Of a DNA stretch of 64,000 nucleotides, positions 1-10,758 are shown piece after piece; positions within the stretch are counted from its first letter, which is position 1; every line of letters starts with the position of its first letter. Both the position numbers and the translations under genes were made by a program. The stretch is from Stigmatella aurantiaca (GTDB lineage Bacteria > Myxococcota > Myxococcia > Myxococcales > Myxococcaceae): NCBI RefSeq assembly GCF_900109545.1, contig NZ_FOAP01000002.1, forward strand, positions 372,001 to 436,000, read 5' to 3'. The notes beneath the pieces are model-generated. The model did no database searches, had not been told where the DNA came from, and saw nothing but the letters and a program-made list of their open reading frames with translations.

Positions 1-1
1 C

Positions 2-1483
<1,482 letters not shown>

Positions 1484-1515
1484 GGCGCCTCACCCGCGGT
1501 GAAGCCGGGGAAGGG

Positions 1516-2139
1516 CTACTTGCCGCCCCGGCGCTTGGTGCCACCCGTGCTGCCGGCCTCCTCCTCGGGGGCCTTGGCGGCCGGGGAGACCTTCTTCTCC
1601 GCGTTGGCCACGCGGTTGAGCAACTGCTCCTTGTCATCCGGGGCGAGCGTCTCGATGGCCTGGCGGAGGGTGTCGAAGTCCAGGCGCGCGATGGTGACGG
1701 CGTTGCCACCCTTGATTTCCTGCACCGTGGGCACGTCCACCAGCTCGCGCATGTAGGTCTCGAACTCGACCTTCACGTCCTCGGTCTGCTGGATGCAGGT
1801 GTCCTTGGCGGCGACGATGGCGCCGGCCCCCTCGCGGTACTGGAGGTCGGGGTTGCGCAGCATCGCCTCCTCGAAGGTCTGCGTGCGCTTGCGCAGGGAG
1901 CTGAAGAGGGTGATGTAGTCCATGAGCCGGTCCGTCTCGGGCCGGTTCACGTTGCGTGCCTTGAGCAGGTCCTCGTCCGTGTTCTGGCAGGACACCTTCT
2001 CGAGGTCGCTCGCCTCGGGGGTGTCCTTCACCGCCAGATTGGCCGTCTCGCGGTCGAGCCGCTCATCCGAGGAAATCTCCCGCGTCAGACAGCCGGCAGA
2101 GAGAAGAAAGAGTGAGGCAGCGGCGGACAGGCGGCGCAT
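1516..2139 (-). CDS. Hypothetical lipoprotein between guaB and guaA
   Basis: This 207-residue protein has no family I recognise. The N-terminus is a typical lipoprotein signal (MRRLSAAASLFLLSAGC), so the mature protein should be lipidated and held in an envelope membrane. The rest is mostly helical and charged, and the tail is rich in Lys, Gly and Glu (ending TKRRGGK). I chose the ATG at 2139 because the open frame reaches further upstream, to 2280, but only this start places the signal peptide at the terminus. The gene runs opposite to guaB and guaA and is divergent from guaA. Confidence 0.75.
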   Translation of the reverse strand: MRRLSAAASLFLLSAGCLTREISSDERLDRETANLAVKDTPEASDLEKVSCQNTDEDLLKARNVNRPETDRLMDYITLFSSLRKRTQTFEEAMLRNPDLQYREGAGAIVAAKDTCIQQTEDVKVEFETYMRELVDVPTVQEIKGGNAVTIARLDFDTLRQAIETLAPDDKEQLLNRVANAEKKVSPAAKAPEEEAGSTGGTKRRGGK

Positions 2140-2187
2140 CCAGGACCTCGAATAAGAACAGGAACCGGCAGGTGAAGTGTTAAACGG

Positions 2188-2216
2188 TTGATCCGCGAAA
2201 GTTTGTAGCGGTATGG
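2188..2216 (+). promoter_or_regulatory. Candidate promoter of guaA
   Basis: TTGATC at 2188-2193 and GTATGG at 2211-2216 are separated by 17 bases, resembling a -35/-10 pair. Transcription would begin near 2223. That is downstream of an in-frame ATG at 2213 and upstream of the GTG at 2252, which supports the later start for guaA. The -10 match is weak. Confidence 0.3.
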
Positions 2217-2251
2217 GCCGCCCTCCGTCAACGACGCCCCGGGAGAACCTC

Positions 2252-3805
2252 GTGGACATCCACGCCGAGAAAATCCTCATTCTCGACTTTGGCAGTCAGT
2301 ACACCCAGCTCATCGCCCGGCGGGTCCGGGAATTGGGCGTCTACTGTGAGATTCACCGGCCGGACCTCCCCGCCGGGGAAATCCGCCGGTTTGCCCCCCG
2401 CGGCATCATCCTGTCCGGGGGCCCCGCCTCCGTGGAGACCGAGGGCTCGCCCCGGTGTGACCCGTTCGTCTTCGACGCGGGCGTGCCGGTGCTGGGCATC
2501 TGCTATGGCCTGCAACTGCTGGCCAAGCTGCTCGGGGGCAAGCTGGACCGCTCGGCGCACCGGGAATACGGCAACGCCGAGGTGGAGGTGCTGACGGCCC
2601 GGGGGCCCTTCGCGGCGTTCCACCCGGGCGAGCGGCTGAAGGTGTGGATGAGCCACGGGGACCGGGTGGACGCGCTCCCGCCAGGGTTCGAGGCCATTGG
2701 CCGCAGCGGCAACTCGCCCTTCGCGGCGGCCGCGCACACGAGCAAGCCCTTCTACGGGCTCCAGTTCCACCCCGAGGTGGTCCACACCGCGCAGGGCAAG
2801 GCCATGCTGCGGGCGTTCCTGTTCGCCGACTGCAAGGTGAGCGGCACCTGGACGATGAAGGGCTTCATCCAGGAGGCGGAAGAAGCCATCCGCCGGCAGG
2901 TGGGCGAGGAGGGGCGGGTCATTTGCGGCCTGTCCGGCGGGGTGGACAGCTCGGTGGCGGCGCTGCTCCTGCACCGGGCGATTGGCCCCCGGCTGCAGTG
3001 CATCTTCGTGGACAACGGGCTTCTGCGGCAGGACGAGCGGGCGCAGGTGGAGGCGCTCTTCGTGGACCGCTTCCACGTGCCGCTGAAGACGGTGGATGCG
3101 CGGGAGCGCTTCCTGGAGAAGCTCGCCGGGGTGACGGACCCGGAGAAGAAGCGCAAGACCATCGGCCGCGAGTTCATCGCGGTGTTCGAGGAGGCCGCGC
3201 GCGAGGTGCAGGACGCGGGCTTCCTGGCCCAGGGCACGCTCTACCCGGACGTCATCGAATCCGTCTCGTACAAGGGCCCCTCGGTCACCATCAAGAGCCA
3301 CCACAACGTGGGCGGGCTGCCCGAGCAGATGAAGCTCAAGCTGGTGGAGCCGCTGCGCGAGCTGTTCAAGGACGAGGTGCGGGTGCTGGGCCGGGAGCTG
3401 GGGCTGCCCGAGGAGATGGTGAACCGGCAGCCGTTCCCCGGGCCGGGCCTGGCCATCCGCGTGCTGGGCGAGGTGACGGAGACGCGGCTGGCGCTGGTGC
3501 GCCGCGCGGATGCCATCGTCCAGGAGGAGATCCGCACGGCGGGGCTCTACACGGAGCTGTGGCAGGCGTTCGCGGTGCTGCTGCCCGTGCAGAGCGTGGG
3601 GGTGATGGGGGACGAGCGCACCTACGAGTCCACCTGCGTGCTGCGCGCGGTGACGAGCGTGGACGGGATGACGGCGGACTGGGCGCGGCTGCCGTACCCG
3701 GTGCTGGAGCGCATCTCCACGCGCATCACCAACGAGGTGCGCGGCATCAACCGCGTCGTGCTCGACATCTCGTCGAAGCCGCCGGCCACCATCGAGTGGG
3801 AGTAG
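2252..3805 (+). CDS. guaA: GMP synthase (glutamine-hydrolysing)
   Basis: GuaA converts XMP, glutamine and ATP into GMP. The class I glutamine amidotransferase domain occupies roughly residues 1-200, with the nucleophile Cys84 in GICYGLQL and the His/Glu pair in FHPEVVH. The ATP-pyrophosphatase domain follows with the PP-loop SGGVDSS, then the dimerisation domain ending in [10 protein letters not shown] prefer the GTG at 2252, which gives 517 residues: it is preceded by GGGAG at a good spacing and begins [14 protein letters not shown], where GuaA homology begins. The longer ATG start at 2213 adds 13 unsupported residues. Confidence 0.96.
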   Translation: MDIHAEKILILDFGSQYTQLIARRVRELGVYCEIHRPDLPAGEIRRFAPRGIILSGGPASVETEGSPRCDPFVFDAGVPVLGICYGLQLLAKLLGGKLDRSAHREYGNAEVEVLTARGPFAAFHPGERLKVWMSHGDRVDALPPGFEAIGRSGNSPFAAAAHTSKPFYGLQFHPEVVHTAQGKAMLRAFLFADCKVSGTWTMKGFIQEAEEAIRRQVGEEGRVICGLSGGVDSSVAALLLHRAIGPRLQCIFVDNGLLRQDERAQVEALFVDRFHVPLKTVDARERFLEKLAGVTDPEKKRKTIGREFIAVFEEAAREVQDAGFLAQGTLYPDVIESVSYKGPSVTIKSHHNVGGLPEQMKLKLVEPLRELFKDEVRVLGRELGLPEEMVNRQPFPGPGLAIRVLGEVTETRLALVRRADAIVQEEIRTAGLYTELWQAFAVLLPVQSVGVMGDERTYESTCVLRAVTSVDGMTADWARLPYPVLERISTRITNEVRGINRVVLDISSKPPATIEWE

Positions 3806-3808
3806 CCC

Positions 3809-4894
3809 TCAGGGGCGGGCAGGGGAGGGAACGAACTCATCCTCTGCCCTGGGAGCGAAGCACGCCTCCACGTCCGCGTCGCGGACCTCGGCCAGGGTGG
3901 CGGGGTTCCAGCGCGGACGCTGGTCCTTGTCCACGAGCACGGCGCGGATGCCCTCCCGGAAGTCCGGCAACACGGTGAGCGTCTGGCTGAGCCGGTACTC
4001 GATGCGGACCACCTCGTCATAGGGCAGCGGGCGGCACCTCCGGAGCTGGCGCAGCGTCACCTTCAGGCTCGTGGGCGACATCCGGGCGAGGGTGGCCCGG
4101 GTGGCCTCGGCCCACTCGGTACCCTCGGCGGCGAGCGCGGAGAGGATGTCCTCCACCCGGTCCGCCGCGAAGCACCGGTCCACCCCCGCCTGGTGCGCGC
4201 GCAACGGCGCGGGCCCCGCGTCCGTGGCGAAGGAGGCCAGGAGCCGGGTGGTGACCTCGTGGGCCGTGCCCGTATTCCAGTCGGCGGAGACCAGGGCCTC
4301 CAGCAGCGCCTCGAGCCGGGAGTGCTCCACGTGGTGGGTGCCGTAGCCGAGCCACATCGCATCCGCGGCGTTGGCGCGGGTGCCGGTGAGCCCCAGGTAT
4401 GTGCCCATGGCGCCCGGAAAGCGCGGGAGGAACCAGCCGCCGCCCACGTCCGGGAAGAAGCCGATGGCCGTCTCGGGCATGGCGAACATGAGCCGCTCGG
4501 TGACGACGCGGTGAGAGCCGTGCATGGAGAGCCCGAGCCCACCGCCCATGCTGATGCCATCCACGAGCGCGATGAAGGGCTTCTCGAAGTGGTGGATGCG
4601 GTGGTTGAGCGCGTACTCGCCCCGGAAGTACTCGCGGGCCAGGGGGGACTGGCCCTCGGGAACGGGCGCATCAAGGGATGCGGCCACGGCGCGCACGTCA
4701 CCGCCCGCGCAGAAGGCCTTTCCACCCGCGCCGCGAATCACCACGGCCTTCACCGAGGGCTCGCGGGCCCAGGCCTCCAGCTGCGGGTGAATGGCCCGGA
4801 TCATCCCCAGATCGAGCGCGTTGAGCGCCCGGGGGCGCTCGAGCGTCACCAGTCCAATGGGGCCTCGCGTCTCCAGCACAACGTCATGGCTCAT
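3809..4894 (-). CDS. 3-hydroxyisobutyryl-CoA hydrolase-like protein (enoyl-CoA hydratase/isomerase family)
   Basis: This 361-residue crotonase-fold protein is longer than ordinary enoyl-CoA hydratases (about 260) and matches the hydrolase subgroup of valine catabolism, which cleaves 3-hydroxyisobutyryl-CoA to the free acid. The oxyanion-hole segments are GGKAFCAGGDVRAV (residues 57-70) and DGISMGGGLGLS. The hydrolase hallmark MPETAIGFFPDVGGGWFLPR supplies Glu141 and Asp149, the positions used by the human enzyme as I recall it. The gene is convergent with guaA, with only 3 bases between the stop codons. The family is secure; the exact CoA substrate is inferred. Confidence 0.88.
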   Translation of the reverse strand: MSHDVVLETRGPIGLVTLERPRALNALDLGMIRAIHPQLEAWAREPSVKAVVIRGAGGKAFCAGGDVRAVAASLDAPVPEGQSPLAREYFRGEYALNHRIHHFEKPFIALVDGISMGGGLGLSMHGSHRVVTERLMFAMPETAIGFFPDVGGGWFLPRFPGAMGTYLGLTGTRANAADAMWLGYGTHHVEHSRLEALLEALVSADWNTGTAHEVTTRLLASFATDAGPAPLRAHQAGVDRCFAADRVEDILSALAAEGTEWAEATRATLARMSPTSLKVTLRQLRRCRPLPYDEVVRIEYRLSQTLTVLPDFREGIRAVLVDKDQRPRWNPATLAEVRDADVEACFAPRAEDEFVPSPARP

Positions 4895-4907
4895 GGGGGC
4901 ATGTACC

Positions 4908-6017
4908 TCACTGAGAGGGGGCGTTCACATCGATGAGGATTCGGTGGCGGTAGAGCTCGAGCAGGATGTCCTCGTGGAGGTCCGCCTGCTTCTCGTCCCG
5001 GAGCCGCTGGCGCACGGTCTCCACGGGCTGCTTGCCGTTGAACTCCACGAGCAGGCTGTAGGCTTCGCCCGGCAGGGCGACGGCGTCGAACTCGCTGTAG
5101 GAGGCCAGGGCGATGCTCCCATCCGGGAGCCACTGCACGGTGGCGCCGGGGTTGAGCTTGAGCACCTGGGGGAGCTGGGGGGCCACGGCCGCCCCGTGGC
5201 GCTGCTTCAGGATGGACAGCTCGATGGTCCCATCGATGCCCAGGAGGTTCTCGAAGTCCTTCACGGAGAGGGCGCGGACACTCTCGTAGCAGGCCTTGTA
5301 GAACTCGGCTTCCCGTCCGGCCCAGCCGCCCCACAGCTCGGCATAGTCTTTTTCGGGCGGGGGCTGGTCATCCAGGTCCTCCACGGTGAGCGGCACCGTG
5401 GCGGCGTCGGCCTTGTCGCGGCCGGTGAGCACATAGTCCGGCAGGTGCTGGAGCAGCGCGTGGCGCGACAGCTGGATCTCCGCCAGGGTGAGCCACGTCT
5501 TGAGGGTCATCCAGAACTTCCGGCCGTCGGCGCCCGCCACGTACTTGCAGAAATACGTGGAGCACACCGCCTCGCGGTAGCGCCAGATGGTGCACAGGCC
5601 GCCCTGGCCCTCGTAGTACGGGCAGCGCAGGGACTGGGTCCGCCCGAAGGCTTGCCGGGCGTTGTTATAGAGGAGGGTGTAGCGGGGAGGGGCCTTGAGC
5701 CACTGGGGGTTCACGGCCACGCGCCGGGCCAGCTTCTCCTGGATGCGCCGGCGGCCCTCGGCCATGGCGGCGTCCTCGTCCGAGAGGATAGCGCCCACCA
5801 GATAATTGGGCAGCCGGGGGTGGTAGGTGCAGCACTTGGTGTCCGGCCGGAAGAACCGGGTCACCCCGTCCACGGACTCGATGGGGTTTGGGTTCGAGGC
5901 CTCGCACATGGCGCACGACGAGCACGTGGCCTTGGTCTCCTCGGGGACAGGCCCCTGGAAGAACGAGGGAAAGAGGGACCGGTAGAGCGCAGGCAGGCTG
6001 TCCAGCAACTGGGGCAT
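4908..6017 (-). CDS. Cys-rich YkgJ-like metal-binding protein
   Basis: The protein has 369 residues. Its N-terminal part holds two cysteine clusters: Cys32, 35 and 38 with the pair Cys62-63, and Cys132, 142, 152 and 157 in the pattern CPYY-GGLCTIW-REAVCSTYFC. This layout resembles the YkgJ/CxxCxxCC family, thought to chelate zinc or iron. The C-terminal half has no Cys cluster and no domain I can name. It lies 12 bases after a zinc-ribbon gene on the same strand, so the two are probably co-transcribed. Its role is unknown. Confidence 0.6.
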   Translation of the reverse strand: MPQLLDSLPALYRSLFPSFFQGPVPEETKATCSSCAMCEASNPNPIESVDGVTRFFRPDTKCCTYHPRLPNYLVGAILSDEDAAMAEGRRRIQEKLARRVAVNPQWLKAPPRYTLLYNNARQAFGRTQSLRCPYYEGQGGLCTIWRYREAVCSTYFCKYVAGADGRKFWMTLKTWLTLAEIQLSRHALLQHLPDYVLTGRDKADAATVPLTVEDLDDQPPPEKDYAELWGGWAGREAEFYKACYESVRALSVKDFENLLGIDGTIELSILKQRHGAAVAPQLPQVLKLNPGATVQWLPDGSIALASYSEFDAVALPGEAYSLLVEFNGKQPVETVRQRLRDEKQADLHEDILLELYRHRILIDVNAPSQ

Positions 6018-6029
6018 GCAGGAGGGTCC

Positions 6030-6836
6030 TTAGAAGAGATCGCCGATACCACCAAAGACGCTGAAGAAGGCGTCTATCCCCAGATCGATGAGGTCCACCC
6101 CATCGCTCACGGCCTCCACGATGTCCACACCATTGGATCCTTCGGAAGGGGTTGCTTGAGGGGGAGGGTTCCCCAGGGTCCGGGACACCTGCCGCGCCTG
6201 GCCATCGAGCGTCCGGAAGACCCCTTCCATCCCGAGCTGGTCCATGAGGAGCTGGGCGGCCACGGCGGGGGCCAGAACCGCGCCCGTGACGGCCGCGGCC
6301 TTCTTCGCGTCGTCGAGCGTGATGCCCACGGCCTTGGGGTCCAGGATACAGAGCGGCGCATGACACGCCGGGCAGGCGGTGTCCTTGGCCAGCGAAATAG
6401 ACCCGCCACAATCGGAGCATTGCAGGAGCTGCGCGTGCTTCTTCAGCTCCGTGAGCTGCCGGGCGGAGAGGTTGCGGACAATTCCCTTCTCCCTCAGGAA
6501 CTGGAAGAAGGTGATGAAGCGCCCATGGGCGGAGGGGCAGCGGAAATACTGGAAGCGGTTGTCCCGCACCATGTCGTGCGTGCGCGACAGCACCTCCCGG
6601 CAACGGGGGCACTTCATCGCGTGGAGGAGCTGCGTGCGCGCGCTCCGCTTGCCGTGCATCTCGCGGAACAGCTGGAGCACCCCCGCAGCGGACAGCTGGG
6701 GGCTCTCCTGAGCGTCGAACCACACACCGTGGCAGGCGTGGCAGACATCCAGGAGCACCTGTCCGCCATGGAGTTTGTCGAAGGCCTGCTCGGCCGCGGT
6801 GGATTGGCAACCAGGACAGTTCATGAAACCCGCCAT
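6030..6836 (-). CDS. Zinc-ribbon protein (TFIIB-type finger plus further Cys pairs)
   Basis: The protein has 268 residues. It starts with a TFIIB-type zinc finger (Cys7, Cys10, Cys32, Cys35 in CPGC and CHACHGVWFD). A CPRC pair and a single CPSAHGRF segment follow in the middle, and a third set of CSDCGG and CPACHAP lies near residue 135. The C-terminal half is low-complexity and helical, with no named domain. An ATG four codons in is an alternative start. It is the first gene of a probable two-gene unit with the Cys-rich gene downstream. The function is unknown; metal binding is inferred from the Cys spacing. Confidence 0.65.
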   Translation of the reverse strand: MAGFMNCPGCQSTAAEQAFDKLHGGQVLLDVCHACHGVWFDAQESPQLSAAGVLQLFREMHGKRSARTQLLHAMKCPRCREVLSRTHDMVRDNRFQYFRCPSAHGRFITFFQFLREKGIVRNLSARQLTELKKHAQLLQCSDCGGSISLAKDTACPACHAPLCILDPKAVGITLDDAKKAAAVTGAVLAPAVAAQLLMDQLGMEGVFRTLDGQARQVSRTLGNPPPQATPSEGSNGVDIVEAVSDGVDLIDLGIDAFFSVFGGIGDLF

Positions 6837-6847
6837 CCTACAAAGAG

Positions 6848-6879
6848 AAGGGCTGTCCAGGGGATCCCGGACAGCCCTT
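6848..6879 (-). terminator. Strong hairpin downstream of the S46 peptidase gene
   Basis: An 11-bp perfect stem (AAGGGCTGTCC at 6848-6858 with GGACAGCCCTT at 6869-6879) encloses a 10-base loop. On the minus strand it begins about 29 bases after the peptidase stop codon and is followed by a pyrimidine-rich TTCTCTTT run, so it likely ends that transcript. Confidence 0.7.
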
Positions 6880-6907
6880 GAACGTCATGGCCTCGAAAGG
6901 CCGGGAC

Positions 6908-8992
6908 TCACCCCGCCGGGGGGCTCTTCACGGTGGGGGCCTTGGTGGGACGCAGCTCCTCGAGCAGGCGCGTGGCGCCGTAGACCGTCTTCAGCGACTC
7001 GGAGATGGCCTCGCTGTGCACGGAGACGGCCCGGTTGACGCTCTCGTCGAAGCCGAACTCGCCGCCCAGGGACTGGATGTTGCCGTCGAAGACCAGGCCG
7101 ACGATCTCCGCGTCCTTGTTGATGACGGGCGAGCCGGAGTTACCGCCGATGATGTCGTTGGTGCTGGCGAAGTTCATGGGGGTGTTGGCCTTGATCTTGT
7201 TCTTCGCATCCAGCCAGGTCTTCGGCAGCGCGAAGGGGTCCTCGCCGGTGTGCCGGTCGAAGGTGCCGCCCATGACGGTGACGGGGGCGACCTTCTTGCC
7301 GTCCTCCGTGTAGCCCTTCACCGAGCCGTAGGACAGGCGGAGGCTGAAGGTGGCGTCCGGGTAGACGTTGGTGCCGTACACGTCGAACTTCGCCTTGGCC
7401 ACCAGCTCGCTGTTCTTGCGGATGACCGAGTCGATGTTCTCGTCGTAGTTCTTCCGGATGGCGCGGGCATCGGGCTCCACGAGCCGGGCCAGGGCGATCA
7501 TCGGATCCTTGGACTCGGTGATGGCCTTCTTGCCGCCCTCGAAGAGCTGCTGGCGGACCTTGACGTCACGCAGCTGGCTGCCGTTCACCACGCGGGTGGC
7601 CAGCGTCAGGGGCGACTCCTTGCCCAGCACCTTCTTCACGAACGGGTGGTCCGAGCCCAGCTCCTCGCGCAGCTTGGTGAGGCTGAACTCCAACCGGGCA
7701 ATCTCCAGCTCCGGGTAGATGGGCGCCGGGCTGAAGAGCTGGGCCTTGAGGGCCGGCAGGTTCGAATCCGCGAACTCGCGCAGCCGCTGGCCGTTCTCCT
7801 TGGGCAGTTCCTCGGCGCCGCGCACCAGCGCCATGGCCAGGGAGTACATCTGCGAGCTGAAGCCCGCGTTCTTCTCGATGAAGGTGTAGTCCTTGCGGAT
7901 GTTCTTGAGCTGCTCCTGCGCCTTGGCGATCTCATCCCACGCCGCGCCGTATTTCTGCTTCAGCTCCGGGGAGGCGTTGACCTTCTGGCGCAGCTCCTGC
8001 TCGGCGGCCACTTTCTGCGCAAAGAACGCCTTGTCCAGCAGGGCCTCGTGACGGCCTTTCTGCGCCTTGACGCCGTTCTCCACGCCAAAAAGCATGTTGT
8101 TGGAGATGCGCTTCTGCTCGGGGCCGCGCTTCTGGAACTCGGTGATCATTCCGCGCATCTCGGACATGAACATCAGGGTCTTCGGCAGCACCACGTCCCG
8201 GTGGTACTCCAGCTCCGCGATGGTCAGCCCGCGGGAGGTGCGGCCCGGGTGCCCGGAGATGAACGTCAGATCGCCTTCCTTCACACCCGACTTGGACCAC
8301 TTGAAGTAGTGGTTCTGGGGGGCCGACTTTCCGTCCTGGTAGACGCGCACGAAGCTGACGTCCAGGTCGTACCGGGGGAACTCGAAGTTGTCCGGATCGC
8401 CGCCAAAGAAGGCGATGGCGTGCTCCGGGGCGAACACCAGGCGCACGTCCTGGAAGCGGCGGTACTTGTAGAGGTTGTACTTGCCGCCCTGGTAGAGCGT
8501 CACCACGTCACAGCGGACCTGGTCGCTGGTGGCGCATTCCTTCTCGATCTTCGACATCTCGGCCTTGAGCGTGTCGCTGTACTCCTTGCCGGTGCGGCCC
8601 TGGGTGGCCGTGTTGAGCCGGTCCGTGACGTCGGTGATCTCCGCCAGCTGGTTGATCTCCATGGCGGGGCACTGGATTTCGTCCGCGAGCGTCTTCGCGT
8701 AGAAACCGTTGGCGATGTAGTCCTTCTGGGCGGTGGAGAGCTGCTCGATGCAGCCCCGGGTGCAGTGGTGATTGGTCATCACCAGGCCGTTGGCGGAGAC
8801 GAAGCTCGCCGAGCAGCCGCCGGCCAGGCGCGCCGAGGACAGGCGCACCTTGTCGAGCCACTGGGGCGTGGGCTCGAAGCCGTACTTGGACTTCACCGCG
8901 GCGGAGGGGAAATTGTTGTAGGTCCACATGCCCTCGTCGGCGAGCGCGGGGAGCGCTCCCACCAGGGCGGCTACGACGGCCAGATGCCTCAT
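6908..8992 (-). CDS. S46 family peptidase (DPP7/DPP11-like dipeptidyl-peptidase)
   Basis: This exported serine peptidase should remove dipeptides from the N-termini of peptides. The ATG at 8992 gives 694 residues, the usual S46 size, and a signal peptide MRHLAVVAALVGALPALA ending near residue 19. It is preceded by GGAAAGGA. A chymotrypsin-like double barrel is split by a long helical insertion (about residues 300-500). The catalytic His lies in TNHHCTRG (75-76) and the catalytic Ser is Ser619 in GGNSGSPV. The enzyme may serve periplasmic or extracellular peptide use in a predatory bacterium; that role is inferred. DPP7 versus DPP11 specificity cannot be decided here. Confidence 0.93.
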   Translation of the reverse strand: MRHLAVVAALVGALPALADEGMWTYNNFPSAAVKSKYGFEPTPQWLDKVRLSSARLAGGCSASFVSANGLVMTNHHCTRGCIEQLSTAQKDYIANGFYAKTLADEIQCPAMEINQLAEITDVTDRLNTATQGRTGKEYSDTLKAEMSKIEKECATSDQVRCDVVTLYQGGKYNLYKYRRFQDVRLVFAPEHAIAFFGGDPDNFEFPRYDLDVSFVRVYQDGKSAPQNHYFKWSKSGVKEGDLTFISGHPGRTSRGLTIAELEYHRDVVLPKTLMFMSEMRGMITEFQKRGPEQKRISNNMLFGVENGVKAQKGRHEALLDKAFFAQKVAAEQELRQKVNASPELKQKYGAAWDEIAKAQEQLKNIRKDYTFIEKNAGFSSQMYSLAMALVRGAEELPKENGQRLREFADSNLPALKAQLFSPAPIYPELEIARLEFSLTKLREELGSDHPFVKKVLGKESPLTLATRVVNGSQLRDVKVRQQLFEGGKKAITESKDPMIALARLVEPDARAIRKNYDENIDSVIRKNSELVAKAKFDVYGTNVYPDATFSLRLSYGSVKGYTEDGKKVAPVTVMGGTFDRHTGEDPFALPKTWLDAKNKIKANTPMNFASTNDIIGGNSGSPVINKDAEIVGLVFDGNIQSLGGEFGFDESVNRAVSVHSEAISESLKTVYGATRLLEELRPTKAPTVKSPPAG

Positions 8993-9280
8993 TGCGAAAG
9001 TCCTTTCCGGCAACGACGGGTGCCGGGCGTTCTGCGGGAACCCATCCAGCCGGTCAAGCGGGGAAAAATTCCCGGACCCGCTCAACGGCCCAACCGGCCA
9101 CCGATTGCCGGGGGCAGTGGGGGCCGCGAACAGGAACCCTGGGCCCCTCGGCGCCGCGAACGCTTAGTTTACATAACGCATCTTATCAGACTCCACCTAT
9201 GGGCCGTTTCCCGAGGGGAAATCCCCGGTCCTCCCTTAGGACTTCTCGGTTCCCGGCCTGGGACGTAGCTTGTCCGGCCT
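8993..9280. other. Divergent intergenic region
   Basis: This 288-base stretch separates the S46 peptidase and lipoprotein genes and must hold both promoters. The only AT-rich part is around 9169-9195. A short inverted repeat, TTTCCC-GAG-GGGAAA, lies at 9207-9221. I see no convincing -35/-10 pair and no small gene. Confidence 0.4.
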
Positions 9281-9817
9281 ATGCGCCTGGCCCGGATTGG
9301 TTCCCTCGTTCTCTGCACCTCGGTGCTTCTGACTGGCTGTCCGGACAAGCAGTCCGCGGGTCCGCAGGATTCCGGTATCGCCCCTGCCGCCGCCCCGGAT
9401 GCGAACCTGCCGCCCGAGGCCACCGCGTTCACGCTCCGGTATCAGCTCAACGACGCGGGCCTGGAGCCCATCGCGATGACCGTCGATGAGCGGCCCAGCA
9501 TCGAGTCCACCTCGGTACTGGAGCTGCGCAGCTCGCGGCCGCTCCGCAATTACCGCATCCGGCTGTTCGACGAGGCCGACCGCGCCATGATTTCCGATGA
9601 CTCCGTCGAGGAGTCCGCGGACGGCGTCGTTTATCGAATCACCCTGCCGAATCCGCTCAAGTCCGGCCACCGGTACACCCTGGTCGCCGATGCCCAGACC
9701 GGCGCGTCGTTCACGGATGACCTGGGCCGCGAGCTCGAGGATCTCCGCTTCGAATTCCAGGTGGCCGGCGAAAAGGAAAAACCGGCACCGCCGCCCGCGA
9801 AGAAAAAGCGCCGGTAA
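9281..9817 (+). CDS. Hypothetical lipoprotein, Ig-like fold suspected
   Basis: This 178-residue protein begins MRLARIGSLVLCTSVLLTGC, a clear lipoprotein signal with lipobox LTGC. A Pro/Ala/Asp-rich linker follows. The body alternates short polar and hydrophobic stretches (for example SGHRYTLVADAQTG) in a way that suggests a beta-sandwich like those of Ig-like or SbsA-type Big_5 domains. The C-terminus is Lys/Pro-rich (PPPAKKKRR). It is convergent with the next gene, only 6 bases apart. The function is unknown. Confidence 0.7.
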   Translation: MRLARIGSLVLCTSVLLTGCPDKQSAGPQDSGIAPAAAPDANLPPEATAFTLRYQLNDAGLEPIAMTVDERPSIESTSVLELRSSRPLRNYRIRLFDEADRAMISDDSVEESADGVVYRITLPNPLKSGHRYTLVADAQTGASFTDDLGRELEDLRFEFQVAGEKEKPAPPPAKKKRR

Positions 9818-9823
9818 TCCGGC

Positions 9824-10657
9824 TCAGTTCCCGCCCATGGGCAACTCCAGGGCGCCCTGGAGTTCCCGGAGCCGGTTCTGGACGAGCTGCATGTTCCTCG
9901 GCCCCATCCGCAGCAAATGCTTCTGGGCGCGGCTCAGTCCCTCCAACTGCGGATCCGCGTACACGTAAATGGCCCCCCGTTCGGTGACTTCCACGTCGTC
10001 CGGAGGCACTGGCACATCCAACAGGTGCTGAATCGCCTGGGCCAGGGTCTGCTCGAATGAACGTCCCGGCGGCGCGATCTCCACGTAGACCCGGTCCGCC
10101 AGCGGCTTGAGTTCCTTCCAGGCGGCCACCGAATTCTGCACGTCCAGCGAGCCAATCACCCGGGCCACCGGATCGTACCGCTCGTAGCTGCTCGGATTGA
10201 TGGTCGTCTTTCCCTCGTCCTCGACGACCTGGAAGCCCTCCGTGGGCCCCATGAAGGACAGCACCATGCGCGGGCTTTCGCCGTCCGAGATGTTGCTGAC
10301 CGCCGTCGTGAACCGCTGCAGCAGTCCCTCCACGCCCAGCCACTTCGCGAATTCGGGATCCGAGGACAGCGCCGTCATGTTCTGGCGGACCCGGGAATCA
10401 CCTTCCTGAACCGAGGGCGGCGGCGCCAAGGAAGCCGCCCCCGCGTCCGCCTGGCCGGATGCCGGCCCGGAAGCCGCGGGAACCTCCGGAGGCGCTGCCG
10501 GCGACTGCCGCAGCACGTGCCATGCACCAGCACCGATGCCCACCAAGGCCCCGAACGCCAGCAAGGCCCCCACGATGCGGGCCCGGGCGGAACCCGGCCG
10601 GGGGGACTCGCCACCGGAGGTCTCTGGTGGACCTCCGGAAAAGGACTGCTCGCTCAT
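9824..10657 (-). CDS. Hypothetical single-pass membrane protein
   Basis: The protein has 277 residues. The ATG at 10657 (MSEQSFSGGPPETSGG) is preceded by GGGAGGA six bases upstream, so I prefer it to the longer open frame reaching 11035. A low-complexity cytoplasmic N-terminus of about 25 residues leads to one membrane helix (ARIVGALLAFGALVGIGAGA), an Ala/Pro linker and a roughly 190-residue soluble domain with no motif I recognise. It is the last gene of the long minus-strand run but is separated from its neighbour by about 100 bases. Confidence 0.7.
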   Translation of the reverse strand: MSEQSFSGGPPETSGGESPRPGSARARIVGALLAFGALVGIGAGAWHVLRQSPAAPPEVPAASGPASGQADAGAASLAPPPSVQEGDSRVRQNMTALSSDPEFAKWLGVEGLLQRFTTAVSNISDGESPRMVLSFMGPTEGFQVVEDEGKTTINPSSYERYDPVARVIGSLDVQNSVAAWKELKPLADRVYVEIAPPGRSFEQTLAQAIQHLLDVPVPPDDVEVTERGAIYVYADPQLEGLSRAQKHLLRMGPRNMQLVQNRLRELQGALELPMGGN

Positions 10658-10758
10658 GGGTCCTCCCGCACTGCGTTTCCCGATGGTGAATCCTCGCTGA
10701 GTGCCGGAACTCCCGGCTCCTGGCGGGATTCCCAGGACCCGGAAGTGAACAGCCCCGG

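Noticed and set aside
4791-9268. Long plus-strand open frames (696 and 796 codons) opposite the Cys-rich and S46 peptidase genes
   Set aside because: They are low-complexity Gly/Arg/His/Leu-rich translations antisense to genes with clear motifs; typical of third-position GC bias.
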